DNA of 64,000 nt from DATFVA01 sp963800255 (GCA_963800255.1 CAWDAK010000003.1:1-64000); one strand, 5' to 3'; positions 37,947-48,194 are shown, numbered from the stretch's first letter. Program-made: numbers and translations. Notes: generated from the sequence alone by a model not told the origin.

Positions 37947-39404
37947 TTACGTAATGAGAGGAAGAGTTATTGTAAAAGTTGTAAACTCATTCGGTTTACT
38001 TTTAACTTCTATATTTCCCTGGAAACTCTTGATGATTCCGTAGCTTACCCAGAGTCCCAGGCCGGTACCTTTTCCGGGCTTCTTCGTGGTATAGAACGGC
38101 TCGAAGATCTTGGAGAAGTTTTTTTCTTCGATACCCGGACCCGTATCTGTAAACTGAAGTGTTATTACTTCGTTTTTAAGATGCGTGTTTACCCGAATTT
38201 GTTTTTTCCTGTCAGAGGTTTTGTCTTCCGACATTGAATCCACTGCATTAATTAAAATGTTAATGAAAACCTGCTGTACCTGGTCAGATATGAGGGGCAG
38301 CATAGGAAGATTGCGTTCCAGTTCTAATACAAAATCAACATCCCTGGCGTGGGCGCCTACCTTAACTATTTCCACTGCCTCTTTTACTGACTCATTTATA
38401 TTTGTAACCTGGAGCTCGTAATCGGAAGGACGCGAGAAATCTACAAGGTCCCTTATAATTTTTGAGATTCTTGTTACCTGGCTTCTTACGAGTCCGAGTT
38501 TATCTTTTACAAAATCATCGTTTGTAGTTCTTAGCACCACCTGCACAAGCGCAGAAATTGACGCAAGCGGGTTGCCGACTTCATGAGCGATTCCTGCGGC
38601 CAGCGTTCCGATGCTTTCCATTTTCTGAGTGTGTATAAGCTGCTTTTCAAACATACGCTTTTCACTGAGATCCCGATGTATTCCAAAGAATCCCCATATC
38701 CTTTTTTCGGAATCGAGGATGGGGGATATAAGCAGCTGGGTGTAAAAAGGCTCGCCGTTTTTTCTTCTGTTCTCTACTTCACCTACCCATACTTTGCCTG
38801 CACTAATAGTATCCCACATTGCTTTCCAGAATTTCTTTGAATTTTTTCCGCTGCTGAATACGCTGGGATTTTTACCGAGGAGCTCATCTTTCGAGTAGCC
38901 GCTGGCTTCAATGAAGGCAGGATTAACATAGATCATTCGTCCTTTAAGGTCGGTTACCTGCAGGGGATTTACGGTGTTCTCGGCAATGTTGTAGAACCTG
39001 AGCAGGTCCATTTCCTTTGCTTTTTCAGCAGTGATATCGTGAGCCATCACGAAGAAGTAAAGTTTTTCCTCTTTACCCACCTGCTGCAGGGTAGGGGTAA
39101 AGACTATGCTGGCATCGACATTTTTATCGGCTGAGACAAACCGGGCTGTGAGGCTTCCGCTTTTACTATTATCAACGCAAGTTTGAAATGTTCGGCGGAT
39201 GGCGTCAGAATAGGAAGGTTCAATCAGACTGAAGAATTCTCTTCCTTCGATCTGACTTAACGGAAGTCCAAGGTTTATTGCCCCGGCTATATTTACGTCC
39301 AGTATCCGGCCTGTCTCCGAAAGAATGAAGCACATATCCTGGAGACTATTAAATAAATCGAAATCAAATTTAAATGTTTTTGCAAGCAGCTCTTTTCTTA
39401 ACAT
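37947..39404 (-). CDS. NtrB-like PAS histidine kinase
   Basis: 485 residues, soluble. Two PAS modules (DMCFILSETGRILDVNIAG; YNIAENTVNPLQVTDLKGRM) precede HisKA with GTLAAGIAHEVGNPLASIS (phospho-histidine) and an ATPase domain with NILINAVDSMS, DTGPGIEE and GKGTGLGLWVSYGI. The AHEVGNPLASI context is typical of NtrB/AtoS-type kinases that pair with NtrC regulators, matching the next gene. The signal is not apparent. Confidence 0.93.
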   Translation of the reverse strand: MLRKELLAKTFKFDFDLFNSLQDMCFILSETGRILDVNIAGAINLGLPLSQIEGREFFSLIEPSYSDAIRRTFQTCVDNSKSGSLTARFVSADKNVDASIVFTPTLQQVGKEEKLYFFVMAHDITAEKAKEMDLLRFYNIAENTVNPLQVTDLKGRMIYVNPAFIEASGYSKDELLGKNPSVFSSGKNSKKFWKAMWDTISAGKVWVGEVENRRKNGEPFYTQLLISPILDSEKRIWGFFGIHRDLSEKRMFEKQLIHTQKMESIGTLAAGIAHEVGNPLASISALVQVVLRTTNDDFVKDKLGLVRSQVTRISKIIRDLVDFSRPSDYELQVTNINESVKEAVEIVKVGAHARDVDFVLELERNLPMLPLISDQVQQVFINILINAVDSMSEDKTSDRKKQIRVNTHLKNEVITLQFTDTGPGIEEKNFSKIFEPFYTTKKPGKGTGLGLWVSYGIIKSFQGNIEVKSKPNEFTTFTITLPLIT

Positions 39405-39492
39405 ATAGTGCGAAACCTTCAGGCTTTATGGGATACTTTATCTGCGTTAAACTATACTGAAATCAGTTAATGTAAAATACAAATATTTATTC

Positions 39493-40566
39493 TCATTTCT
39501 GAGAAGAAGAGGGGAAATAACCGTTTTTTTTCATTAATTCCGCACAAAGGAGGGCACCTCCTGCCGCTCCGCGCATGGTATTATGTGAAAGGATTACGAA
39601 TTTGTAATCAAAAAACTTATCATTCCGTAATCTGCCAATTGATACGGCCATTCCCTTATCGAGGTTCCGGTGTATCCGCGGCTGGGGATAATCCTTTTCG
39701 TGGAAATAATAAATTGGTTTTACCGGGGCAGAAGGGAGGTGATTTTTCTGGGGCTCTCCCGAAAAATTATTCCATGCTTCAAGTATATCATTTATGCCGG
39801 CTTTCTTTTTCAGCTTAACCTGCACGCATTCGGTGTGGCCGTCGATAACGGCAACACGGTTAACCTGGGCGTTGATTTTTATATCGAGGTATTTTATTCC
39901 ATCACCGCTTATGCTTCCGAAGATCTTGTTGGGTTCAGTCTCTATTTTTTCTTCTTCGCTGCCGCCGATGAAGGGGATAACGTTATCGATTATATCAAGA
40001 CTTGAGACACCGGGGTAGCCTGCGCCGGAGATTGCCTGCATTGTTACTACGTTTACTGCTTCGATGCCGAACATATCTTCAAGCGGTTTTAATGCCAGGA
40101 CAAGACCAATAGTTGAGCAGTTGGGATTGGTAACTATACATCCGTTATTCTTAAAGTTCTGTTGTTTGATAAGTGCGAGATGACCGGGATTTATTTCAGG
40201 GACAAGCAGGGGAACAAATTTATCCATCCGGTGATTCTTTGAGTTTGATACAACCATACAGCCGGCGTTGGCAAAGTCTTCTTCTATTGATCCTGCTACA
40301 GAGGAATCGAGTCCTGAAAATACTACTCTTATTGCCGGATCAGGCACGCAGTTCTGAACTTCAAGCTCACCTGTTTCAGGGGGAAGAGGATCACTCAGGA
40401 TCCAGTTGACAGCATCTTTATATTTTTTACCTGCCGACCTGTCAGACGCGGCAGCCATTTTAACTTCGAACCATGGATGATTGGCAAGCAGGGAGATGAA
40501 TTTTTGTCCCACACTTCCGGTAGCGCCAAGTACGGCTACAGGGATCCTATCAGAACTCATAAGCAT
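39493..40566 (-). CDS. asd: aspartate-semialdehyde dehydrogenase
   Basis: 357 residues. NADP-binding start IPVAVLGATGSVGQKFISLL, catalytic cysteine in TNPNCSTIGL, and the histidine in DGHTECVQVK. The length and the motif NPNCSTIGL fit the archaeal/fungal-type branch of the enzyme. It reduces aspartyl phosphate to aspartate semialdehyde in the lysine, methionine and threonine pathway. Alone here, unlinked to other biosynthetic genes. The first codons offer two starts (ML-M); the third residue gives MSSDRIPVAV. Confidence 0.93.
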   Translation of the reverse strand: MLMSSDRIPVAVLGATGSVGQKFISLLANHPWFEVKMAAASDRSAGKKYKDAVNWILSDPLPPETGELEVQNCVPDPAIRVVFSGLDSSVAGSIEEDFANAGCMVVSNSKNHRMDKFVPLLVPEINPGHLALIKQQNFKNNGCIVTNPNCSTIGLVLALKPLEDMFGIEAVNVVTMQAISGAGYPGVSSLDIIDNVIPFIGGSEEEKIETEPNKIFGSISGDGIKYLDIKINAQVNRVAVIDGHTECVQVKLKKKAGINDILEAWNNFSGEPQKNHLPSAPVKPIYYFHEKDYPQPRIHRNLDKGMAVSIGRLRNDKFFDYKFVILSHNTMRGAAGGALLCAELMKKNGYFPSSSQK

Positions 40567-40689
40567 TTAATCCGGGAATAGTTTAGTGAAAAAATCGTTC
40601 TGCAAAGATAGAACATATTATGGAAAATTTCAGATTGTTCATACCGGTGCGGAGGCTCCGTTTCCCTCAATCGCTGCGCTTTTCTCGTT

Positions 40690-40795
40690 TCGCATATTTG
40701 TATTTCCTTCCTGCCTTGCCGCATAGCGCTAAAACGTTAATAGATTTATCGATCCCAAACCAACCTTGCGGTGCGCTGCACCGAAGGCAAAATGA
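40690..40795. repeat. isolated copies of both hairpin-repeat stem types
   Basis: In the 330-base gap between asd and the hydrolase are a reverse copy of the TGCCGC-stem type ending in ACGTTAATAGAT (about 40713-40744) and a GGTGC-GCT-GCACC hairpin within CCTTGCGGTGC (40764-40787). The rest of the gap shows no gene that I can support. Confidence 0.75.
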
Positions 40796-40899
40796 GATGG
40801 TATCCGTCTCTTTTTTTAGTTACGGAGAAAATGTAATTTAAAGTGTGAACATCGGATAATAAAAAGATACTACAATAAATTAGCTGCAGGTTTTTTATA

Positions 40900-41661
40900 A
40901 TGAGAGCAGGATTAGTTCAATACGATCCCGAATGGGAAAATAAAAAAATGAACAGTGATAAGATCACCTGGCTCCTTTCTCATAACTTTGAGAAGCAGGA
41001 TCTGCTGGTGTTCCCTGAGATGACACTTACCGGCTTTACCATGAAAGCTGCAGAATATGCTGAAGAACTGGATGGGGAAAGCTTTAATTTCTTTGCGGAG
41101 ACTGCGCAGAAATACTCGGTTCAGATACTGGCCGGTATAATAGAAAAGAGCGAGAAAAAATATTATAACACGCTGATACATGTAAGTGGGGAAGGCAAGC
41201 TTGTTAAGACCTACCGTAAGATTCACCCCTTCACCTATTCAACCGAGGATAAAAACTATTCGAAGGGAGAGGAAACAGTAATTACTAAAATAAATGATAT
41301 GACTGCCGGTTTATCAATCTGCTACGACCTGAGATTCCCTGAACTTTACCGTCAGTATGCAAAAAAGAAAAGTGATATGATTGTTGTTATTGCTAACTGG
41401 CCCGATACTCGGATAGAACACTGGCGGACGCTGCTGAAAGCCCGTGCTATTGAAAACCAGTGCTATGTACTTGGCGTAAACAGGGTGGGTGATGATCCGA
41501 AGCTGAAATATCCCGGCTACAGCAGTATAATAGATCCGATGGGTGCTGAACTGGCATCTGTTTCCGGCGAGGAAAAAATTGTTACTGCTGAGGTGCTGAA
41601 AGAAAAAGCGGATGAGGTAAAGTCAAGCCTTCCGTTTCTTAATGATATCAGGCTGATTTAA
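40900..41661 (+). CDS. carbon-nitrogen hydrolase, omega-amidase (YafV/NIT2)-like
   Basis: 253 residues with the complete nitrilase-superfamily triad: glutamate 40 in VFPEMTLTGF, lysine 107 in YRKIHPF, cysteine 141 in SICYDLRFPELYR. The HPFTYSTEDKNYSKGE segment is typical of omega-amidases, which hydrolyse alpha-keto-glutaramate or -succinamate. Cytoplasmic. It precedes a thioesterase gene by about 50 bases on the same strand. Confidence 0.9.
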   Translation: MRAGLVQYDPEWENKKMNSDKITWLLSHNFEKQDLLVFPEMTLTGFTMKAAEYAEELDGESFNFFAETAQKYSVQILAGIIEKSEKKYYNTLIHVSGEGKLVKTYRKIHPFTYSTEDKNYSKGEETVITKINDMTAGLSICYDLRFPELYRQYAKKKSDMIVVIANWPDTRIEHWRTLLKARAIENQCYVLGVNRVGDDPKLKYPGYSSIIDPMGAELASVSGEEKIVTAEVLKEKADEVKSSLPFLNDIRLI

Positions 41662-41711
41662 GACTGTTAAATATTATTGTTAATTATTCATCGTTAATTG
41701 TAAGCGGCGTT

Positions 41712-42119
41712 ATGCATAAATTAAAAAAGAGAATAAGTTTTTACGATTGCGATCCGGCCGGAATATTATTTTACGGCAGGATTTTCGAAATATGTCATTC
41801 AGCTTATGAGGATCTTATTAGATCGTTCAATCTTACATCCGATTACTGGAATAATGAAGAGTATGCAGTCCCGATTATCCATACAGAAGGGGAATATATG
41901 CTTCCTCTAAGACCCGGAGATGAGGTAACAGTTGAAGTTACTGTAAGCGTGCTGAAGGAGAGTTCATTTGAACTTTCATATACCTGCAGGGATTCAAAAG
42001 GTGAAGTAACAAACCAGGTTAAAACGGTTCATATTTTTGTTGATAAGAAGAAGTGGAAGAAAACACCGGTTATTGAGGAAGTAAGATCAGGATTGCAGCG
42101 GCACAAGCCTCAGAACTGA
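41712..42119 (+). CDS. hotdog-fold acyl-CoA thioesterase, probable DHNA-CoA thioesterase (MenI)
   Basis: 135 residues of the 4-hydroxybenzoyl-CoA thioesterase type, with the active-site region YDCDPAGILFYGRIFEICH near residues 9-27 and the strand PLRPGDEVTVEVTVSVL. Hydrolysis of 1,4-dihydroxy-2-naphthoyl-CoA is a step of menaquinone synthesis, and the gene converges with a men cluster that otherwise lacks this enzyme, so the MenI role is a context inference. Confidence 0.82.
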   Translation: MHKLKKRISFYDCDPAGILFYGRIFEICHSAYEDLIRSFNLTSDYWNNEEYAVPIIHTEGEYMLPLRPGDEVTVEVTVSVLKESSFELSYTCRDSKGEVTNQVKTVHIFVDKKKWKKTPVIEEVRSGLQRHKPQN

Positions 42120-42131
42120 CCATTGCGAAAG

Positions 42132-43588
42132 CTAACCGTTAAGGATTTCACATTCCTCCTTAACCTTCTCCCTTAATATCTTTCCAAGCGGTGACCTTGG
42201 AATGCTTTCAACAGGATAAAATCTTTTCGGGATCTTGTAGCCTGCAATTTTCTCCCGGAGAAATTCTATTATATCCTTAATAGAAACATTTATTTCTAAT
42301 ACAACAGCAGCCGCAACCAGCTGACCCCATTCTTTATCAGGCATCGCAAACACACAGCTTTCAGCGATACCCGGCATTTTGTTCAATGCATTTTCAACTT
42401 CGAGGGGATTAACATTTTCGCCTCCCGTAATGATAAGGTCGGTTCTCCGTGCTTCAACAAAAAGGCTGCCCTCGTCATCTATATAACCGACATCGCCGGT
42501 TAAATATCCTTTGCCGGTTAATTTTTTCGCCGGTTCCTTTTTCATCTTTATAATAGCCGTTAAACAAGGCATCACTTTGTATTAAAATTTCGCCGCGGGT
42601 ATCTTGCTTTCTCTTCATTCAGCTGGTCGTCAACTATAAAAACTTTATTACTGCCGAGCGGCCCTGCCGGCTGAGAGGGGTTTGCGTTTTACTTCAGCAG
42701 GTGTATTCGCCGTTACAAATGCAGATGTTTCGGTAGAACCGTAAACGTTTGAAACGGGGCATCCCGCGCCTGATGCCTTCATAATAAGATCTTTATCCGC
42801 GAAGCCTCCGCCGAGAAGGATATTTTTTAAGTCTGCTGACGGCGTCCATCCATGTTTCAAGCATCCTGCCGAGCTGTGTTGAAACAAGTGAGGCATAGGA
42901 GGGATTATGACTTTTGAATGCCGCGATAAGGGAATCAATTTTCAACGATGAAGGAATAATTAAAGAAGAGCCGTACCGGAATGTTCTTATGATTATCGAT
43001 AACCCGCCTATATGATAAAAAGGGAGGCTGGCCAGCCACCGGTCATCGCTGGTTTGTTTAAGGAACGTTCCACCGGTGTCAGCACTATTCAGCAGATTGG
43101 CCATCGAATGCATTACGCCTTTCGGTTTCCCTGTTGCTCCTGATGTAAACATCAGCAGGGAAAGTGCATCGGAATCGATACCGGGAGGTTCAAAATTATC
43201 TGAGGCCTGCGTAACGGTACTGAACTCAAACTGAGGGATGTCAATGGAAAGATCCCTCATTTCATTTCCAGCGTAAAAAAGGAATTCAGCATCGGAGAAA
43301 TTTATTATTTCTGTAAGCTCCGAATCTGACAACAAAATATTAAGCGGAATAACACAGGCACCCAGGTTCCATAAAGCTGAAAGGATGACTACATAATCAG
43401 CGGAGTTGCCGCTCAATAGAGCCGCCATGGTATTCTTTTTAACTCCGATGGAATTCAGCCCGGAGGCTGTCGTGATTTATTCTTTCGCTGAGTTGTTTAT
43501 AAGAGAGTTCAGATTCGGGGGTTATTATCGCGGGATGATCATCCCTGCGGCTGATATCCTCCCTGATGATGTCGCCGGGTATTATCAT
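42132..43588 (-). pseudogene. menE: menE, O-succinylbenzoate-CoA ligase, broken by about five indels
   Basis: Pieces of one acyl-adenylating enzyme follow the menC stop by two bases (ATG at 43588). N-terminal: ITPESELSYKQLSERIN; middle: SLLMFTSGATGKPKGVMHSM (adenylate/P-loop-type motif) and NVYGSTETSAFVT; C-terminal: GYLTGDVGYIDDEGSLFVEA, DLIITGGENVNPLEVE and the catalytic-lysine region RSPLGKILREKV. The frame changes near 43450, near 42825 (a run of A on the coding strand), about 42660, about 42600 and about 42540. All core motifs survive, so the break is recent or is a sequence error. The enzyme activates O-succinylbenzoate with CoA before MenB. Confidence 0.85.
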
Positions 43589-43590
43589 AC

Positions 43591-44619
43591 CTATCCGATC
43601 TTTATTAAACCATTTTCTACGGGGAAGGGGTCATTGACGATGGTATCTTTAAAATAGTCGTGTACAGCAAGTCCATGTGCAGTGGGTTCTTTCAGAACAG
43701 CGGCAGCAAAAACTGCGGCGGATCTTCCGATGGAGGATTCGAAAGAGGATGTTATAACGACCTTAACTCCATTTTTCTCGGCTTCATCTATGATCCTGAA
43801 AGTATGCGTGAGTCCTCCGAGCATCATAGGTTTAAGTATAATTACAGAAGCCAGCTCCCGGCCGATGATATCGACAGCATCATAATAGCTTCTTACAGAT
43901 TCATCAGCAGCGAGGGGCACGGTAGTTTCAGCGCTTACAGCAGAGAAATCATTTATATCCTTTACGGGCTGTTCGGCATATTCGAGGTTGAATTCTTCAA
44001 GCTGCTTCAGGTTGCTGATAGCTTCATCCGGCGACCATTTTCCGTTTATATCAATGCGGAGACTGGTATTCCTTCCTGCCAGGTTCCTTATTTCCCTGAT
44101 CACCTCAAGGTCATCTTCAAACTTTTCCCTTCCCGCTTTTATCTTGAGTGTTCTGAATCCCTTCGACTTCAATTCCTTCGCACGATTGAGTGCTTCTTCT
44201 ATGGGCAGCATTCCGATTACCCCGTTAACACCAATATTCCTTGCGGCGGGTTTATGAAAGAGCTCGCTTAATGTTGTATTACGTTCAATGCAAATGAGGT
44301 TAAGCAGGGCCTGCTCAATCCCGCTTCGCAGAGCAGGAAGATGATCATAATCAGCAAGACTAACTTCAACAGAAGGTAATATATTATTCAGGTCGAGCCT
44401 TAGGTTAAGGCGGATATTTTCAAGTGCTTTTTCGTCATCCTCAAAACTTTCAGATCCGAACTCAGGAAGGGGAGCGGCCTCACCGATTCCCTGAGCATGA
44501 TCAAGATTCTTTAAGGATATAACAAATCCTTTTCGCTCTTTGATCTCTCCTTTAGAAGTAATAAAGGGCATAGAGAGCTGAAGATGGTAAGGTGCATATG
44601 TAAGCTCAAGGTTCGTCAT
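43591..44619 (-). CDS. menC: O-succinylbenzoate synthase (MenC)
   Basis: 342 residues of the enolase superfamily. The catalytic-lysine strand is TLKIKAGREKF; metal ligands are in RIDINGKWS, EYAEQPV and LAADESVRS; and a second catalytic lysine is in VIILKPMMLGG. It dehydrates SHCHC to O-succinylbenzoate. Its start overlaps menA by four bases and menE follows it two bases downstream, so the three genes are one operon. Confidence 0.92.
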   Translation of the reverse strand: MTNLELTYAPYHLQLSMPFITSKGEIKERKGFVISLKNLDHAQGIGEAAPLPEFGSESFEDDEKALENIRLNLRLDLNNILPSVEVSLADYDHLPALRSGIEQALLNLICIERNTTLSELFHKPAARNIGVNGVIGMLPIEEALNRAKELKSKGFRTLKIKAGREKFEDDLEVIREIRNLAGRNTSLRIDINGKWSPDEAISNLKQLEEFNLEYAEQPVKDINDFSAVSAETTVPLAADESVRSYYDAVDIIGRELASVIILKPMMLGGLTHTFRIIDEAEKNGVKVVITSSFESSIGRSAAVFAAAVLKEPTAHGLAVHDYFKDTIVNDPFPVENGLIKIG

Positions 44620-45512
44620 AATGCGAGTCCTGCCGAAAAGAGTATTCCAAATAAAGCTGACAGCTGTGCGGTAAGTTCAAGGGTCTTATTTAAATCTGTT
44701 CCTTCCAGTGTGGTTATCATCTTTATTGCTTTTGCAGCAAAGGGTACTGTTACGTAAGGAAGGAATATCCATAATGTGTAATCGAAAAATAAAAAGAGCG
44801 CGAGGGGAGTGAGGAATGAAATCACTATAAGAAAAATAAACTGGTAGCGGGTGAATGTTCTTCCCATCTTTACAGCAAGGGTGTTCTTATTAGCCGCGCG
44901 GTCTTCTTCAATATCGCGGTAATTATTTATTACAAGGATATTAGTTACGAGCGAGCCTACGGGAACGGATGCAAGGAGTGATACAAAATTTATATGATGC
45001 GAATGAAGGTAGTATGTGAAAACAGTTCCTACAACGCCGAAGAAGCCGAATACAAATATATCCCCGAGTCCGTTATAAGCAAGAGGAAAGGGACCTGCGG
45101 TATATGCAATACCCGCTATAATTGAGAATACACCGACAGCAAGGATAACCCATCCGCCTACGTAGACGAGGTATAAGCCGAGAAGAAATGAGAGCAGAAA
45201 AGTTAAGACGATAGCAAACTTCATTTCGCTGACTGTGATTAAGCCGCTTGCAAGTACCCTCCTTGGACCTTTGCGTTTTTCGTTATCAGCGCCCCGGGTG
45301 TAATCATAAAGGTCATTGGTGTAATTGGTTCCTATCTGTATAAGTATAGAGCAGAGCAGCGCCACCAGTGAATAAAGCGGAATGAATATACCTTCGCTGA
45401 TAGCAACGCCCGAGCCTACAAAAACGGGTACGAGTGCAGCGAGGAGAGTTTTAGGCCTGCTTGCGATTATCCAGCTCTCAAACTTTGACGGTGCTTCTGT
45501 TTTTGCTTCCAT
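44616..45512 (-). CDS. menA: 1,4-dihydroxy-2-naphthoate polyprenyltransferase (MenA)
   Basis: 298 residues of the UbiA family with about eight to nine membrane segments. The first aspartate-rich prenyl-diphosphate site is NYTNDLYDYTRGADNE near residues 62-77, followed by KGPRRVLASGLIT; the second is NNYRDIEEDRAANKNTLAV. It attaches the polyprenyl tail to DHNA at the inner membrane. Confidence 0.94.
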   Translation of the reverse strand: MEAKTEAPSKFESWIIASRPKTLLAALVPVFVGSGVAISEGIFIPLYSLVALLCSILIQIGTNYTNDLYDYTRGADNEKRKGPRRVLASGLITVSEMKFAIVLTFLLSFLLGLYLVYVGGWVILAVGVFSIIAGIAYTAGPFPLAYNGLGDIFVFGFFGVVGTVFTYYLHSHHINFVSLLASVPVGSLVTNILVINNYRDIEEDRAANKNTLAVKMGRTFTRYQFIFLIVISFLTPLALFLFFDYTLWIFLPYVTVPFAAKAIKMITTLEGTDLNKTLELTAQLSALFGILFSAGLAL

Positions 45513-45523
45513 TTCTCTTTCTT

Positions 45524-46357
45524 TTAAGGCAGTTTAGGAAATTTATTAAACTCAGGTTTTCTTTTTTCGAGATAGGCTTTTTTGCCTTCCTGAGCTTCCT
45601 CGCTCATATAATATAACAAAGTTGCATTGCCGGCAAGTTCCTGAATTCCTGCCTGACCATCAAGCTCTGCATTAAATGCTGATTTAAGAAGGCGGATGGC
45701 AAGAGGACTTTTTTCCAGGATTTTCTTTGCCCATTCAACGCCTGTATTCTCAAGTTCTTCAACAGGCACTACTTTATTTACCAGTCCCATCTGAAAGGCC
45801 TCATCAGCATTATACTGATCGCAAAGGTACCATATTTCGCGGGCTTTTTTCTGTCCCACTATCCTTGCAAGATAACTTGAACCGAAACCGCCGTCGAAGC
45901 TTCCTACCTTTGGACCTGTTTGTCCGAATATTGCGTTATCCGCAGCAATTGTAAGATCGCAAACCACATGGAGAACATGTCCTCCGCCTATAGCATAACC
46001 GGCGACAAGAGCGATTACCGGTTTAGGCATACTTCTGATCAATTTTTGAAGATCGAGAACGTTTAGTCTGGGAACCCCATCCTTGCCGACGTAACCCTGG
46101 TCGCCCCGGATCCTCTGATCGCCGCCGGAGCAGAAGGCATATTTACCGTCTTTAGCAGGACCATATCCCGTTAGAAGCACTACACCTATTTCCTGATCTT
46201 CTCTTGCGTCGGCAAAAGCGTCATACATTTCGATGACTGTTTCAGGACGGAAAGCGTTGCGTACTTCGGGCCTGTTGATGGTTACTTTAGCAATTCCATC
46301 CATTTTTTCATAAATAATATCCTGGTATTCCTTAGCTTTTTTCCAGTTAAAAGACAT
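45524..46357 (-). CDS. menB: 1,4-dihydroxy-2-naphthoyl-CoA synthase (MenB)
   Basis: 277 residues of the crotonase superfamily. Expected motifs are present: FCSGGDQRIRGDQGYVG, AGYAIGGGHVLHVVCDLTIA (oxyanion-hole glycines) and GQTGPKVGSFDGGFGS, the last characteristic of MenB. It cyclises O-succinylbenzoyl-CoA to DHNA-CoA. Eleven bases separate it from menA downstream. Confidence 0.96.
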   Translation of the reverse strand: MSFNWKKAKEYQDIIYEKMDGIAKVTINRPEVRNAFRPETVIEMYDAFADAREDQEIGVVLLTGYGPAKDGKYAFCSGGDQRIRGDQGYVGKDGVPRLNVLDLQKLIRSMPKPVIALVAGYAIGGGHVLHVVCDLTIAADNAIFGQTGPKVGSFDGGFGSSYLARIVGQKKAREIWYLCDQYNADEAFQMGLVNKVVPVEELENTGVEWAKKILEKSPLAIRLLKSAFNAELDGQAGIQELAGNATLLYYMSEEAQEGKKAYLEKRKPEFNKFPKLP

Positions 46358-46468
46358 CCTTTACCTCGGGTTTTTAGAAGTATCTGTTAAAAATATTGAA
46401 AAGTTGTGAAACTTAGAATAAAAATAGCATGAGGAAGATATAAATGACAGGCAGCACAGCACAGAAGA

Positions 46469-46504
46469 ATGGACAATGAACAATTAAAATTATTCATTGT
46501 CCAT
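46469..46504. repeat. 12-base perfect inverted repeat between menB and the barrel gene
   Basis: ATGGACAATGAA (46469-46480) and TTCATTGTCCAT (46493-46504) with a 12-base AT-rich loop, directly after the barrel gene's stop. It may act as a terminator on the minus strand or be an intergenic repeat; a related stretch, TATGGACAATTA, occurs near 4439. Confidence 0.5.
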
Positions 46505-46517
46505 TGAAAATTATTTA

Positions 46518-48194
46518 TTAGAATTCGTAGCCAAGAGAAACATTCCAATCGGATACTTTTGCTATATCTCCATCGAAAAGGAACTGTGCCCGGAGACCTG
46601 ATGAATGTTTCAATGCACAGCCGAAGTAAATTGATTTGTAGGACCTCCAGGAGTGGTCTGTTCTGTTCTGGGTTGTTCTCTCCGTTATTTCTGTTGAATA
46701 ATTCTGGTATGTCAAGTTCATTTCCCTATGGGTCTTAGTAAATAAATAATCATAAGTATAGTTAAGACCGCCGAAGACAGAAGCCCAGTCAGCTGGTGAA
46801 TAATCAACATAAACAGGAAGCGTTATGGAAAAACCAGACGGTTTAAACACAATTTTTTCAAATCCCCCGTTTATCGAAGTTACACTGGAATTATTTACTC
46901 CATCAAGGTGTTCAACGTTTCCCGAAAATTTTAACCCTGTGAGTAATGAAAGATCATCAACTTTTCTCTCATACACATAGCCTGCAGACACTGAAAAGCC
47001 CCAATCATTATAATCGTAGCTGTCAGAATTAGCAAACTCTGTAGTATCACCTGAAGTAACCTCCGGGTAGTAAGCACGATATATTTCTTCATAATTCTTC
47101 CGGAAGGAGTAGCTTCCGGCTGAATAAAAAGCGTTAACCGAAATAAAGACATTATCGCCCGGATCCAGTAACCCAAGCTTATGCCGGAAGTAATTTGAGA
47201 GATTCAATACTGAAGGTTTTTGTGAAGAAGTGCCGGAGAAAGTTCTAATTTCTTCACTGCGATTAAATTGCCACGACTGGCCTGGTGAAAACCTGGAGCT
47301 GTCATATGTAGAGGCATTTATATCATAGCTGTAATCAAATGAATTATCACCGAACTGGTAATCAATTGATCCGACATAATCAAAAAATCCGGTACCGGCC
47401 GTAAATTCCAATCCAACAACATACCTTGCATCATTTCTATTTATATTATCTGTTTCATCATTAATTCGATAGCTCCTGTGCATGGAGCTATCACCCGCTA
47501 CTGGATTTCTGAAGTAATAATTTTCTGATGAATTCCTAAACTCACCATCTTCATTGCCGGTCATTATTATTCCGAATATTCCTGTAGACAGATTCAAGTC
47601 GCCTGCTTTAAAGATCCTGGAGACCTTAAAAGATGTAAGGTTGGCATCGTAATGTTGTTCCTGGGTGTTTCTAAAATGGCTGGTTGAATACAGGTTAACA
47701 GGGTCATCCCATGCGGTCTCATTGTCAGTGTAAAGCGCGGATGTTCCGTAGGTGTTTATGCCGTTGGTTAATTCAAAAAGCCATTTTGCACTACCCGAAT
47801 TAATTAAGGCCGCAGCAGAAAAAGAAGGATTTTTATATGTGGAATAACTTTCCTGGTAAATCTGAGGGAAATTGAAGCCGCTTGATTTCTTCAATCCGGT
47901 TGGCTCGGCAACCTGGCTTACGCCGTTACTGTAGATAGGATAGTAATAATAAGATTCGGTGTAATCTGACAGATAATTCACGTAGATAAAGTTTCCCGAA
48001 AAATTATTTGCGCGGGCGGGATTGAATAATATTTGTGATGCGGTATCCGGGGCGAATAGCAAAAATTCTTCCGGAAGTCCTGCTGAATGAACAAGGAACT
48101 GTTTCCCGGTCTTTAAAGGTTCGGGATAACCTGCTTGTGAGTAAATGTTAATTGTTAGTAGACAGAACAATAAGAGAAGGCTGGCAGTTTTCAT
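46518..48194 (-). CDS. outer-membrane beta-barrel protein, function unknown
   Basis: 558 residues; signal peptide MKTASLLLLFCLLTINIYSQ, then a long aromatic-rich beta pattern (NFIYVNYLSDYTESYYYYP, FGGLNYTYDYLFTKTHRE) ending with a barrel-type strand and final aromatic residue (NVSLGYEF). No conserved family is recognised. It interrupts the men cluster between menH and menB, same strand, with gaps of about 95 and 160 bases, and may be expressed with it. Confidence 0.75.
   Translation of the reverse strand: MKTASLLLLFCLLTINIYSQAGYPEPLKTGKQFLVHSAGLPEEFLLFAPDTASQILFNPARANNFSGNFIYVNYLSDYTESYYYYPIYSNGVSQVAEPTGLKKSSGFNFPQIYQESYSTYKNPSFSAAALINSGSAKWLFELTNGINTYGTSALYTDNETAWDDPVNLYSTSHFRNTQEQHYDANLTSFKVSRIFKAGDLNLSTGIFGIIMTGNEDGEFRNSSENYYFRNPVAGDSSMHRSYRINDETDNINRNDARYVVGLEFTAGTGFFDYVGSIDYQFGDNSFDYSYDINASTYDSSRFSPGQSWQFNRSEEIRTFSGTSSQKPSVLNLSNYFRHKLGLLDPGDNVFISVNAFYSAGSYSFRKNYEEIYRAYYPEVTSGDTTEFANSDSYDYNDWGFSVSAGYVYERKVDDLSLLTGLKFSGNVEHLDGVNNSSVTSINGGFEKIVFKPSGFSITLPVYVDYSPADWASVFGGLNYTYDYLFTKTHREMNLTYQNYSTEITERTTQNRTDHSWRSYKSIYFGCALKHSSGLRAQFLFDGDIAKVSDWNVSLGYEF

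Noticed and set aside
43660..44271. 203-residue plus-strand ORF opposite menC
   Set aside because: It is antisense to a gene with all enolase-superfamily motifs and has no features of its own.
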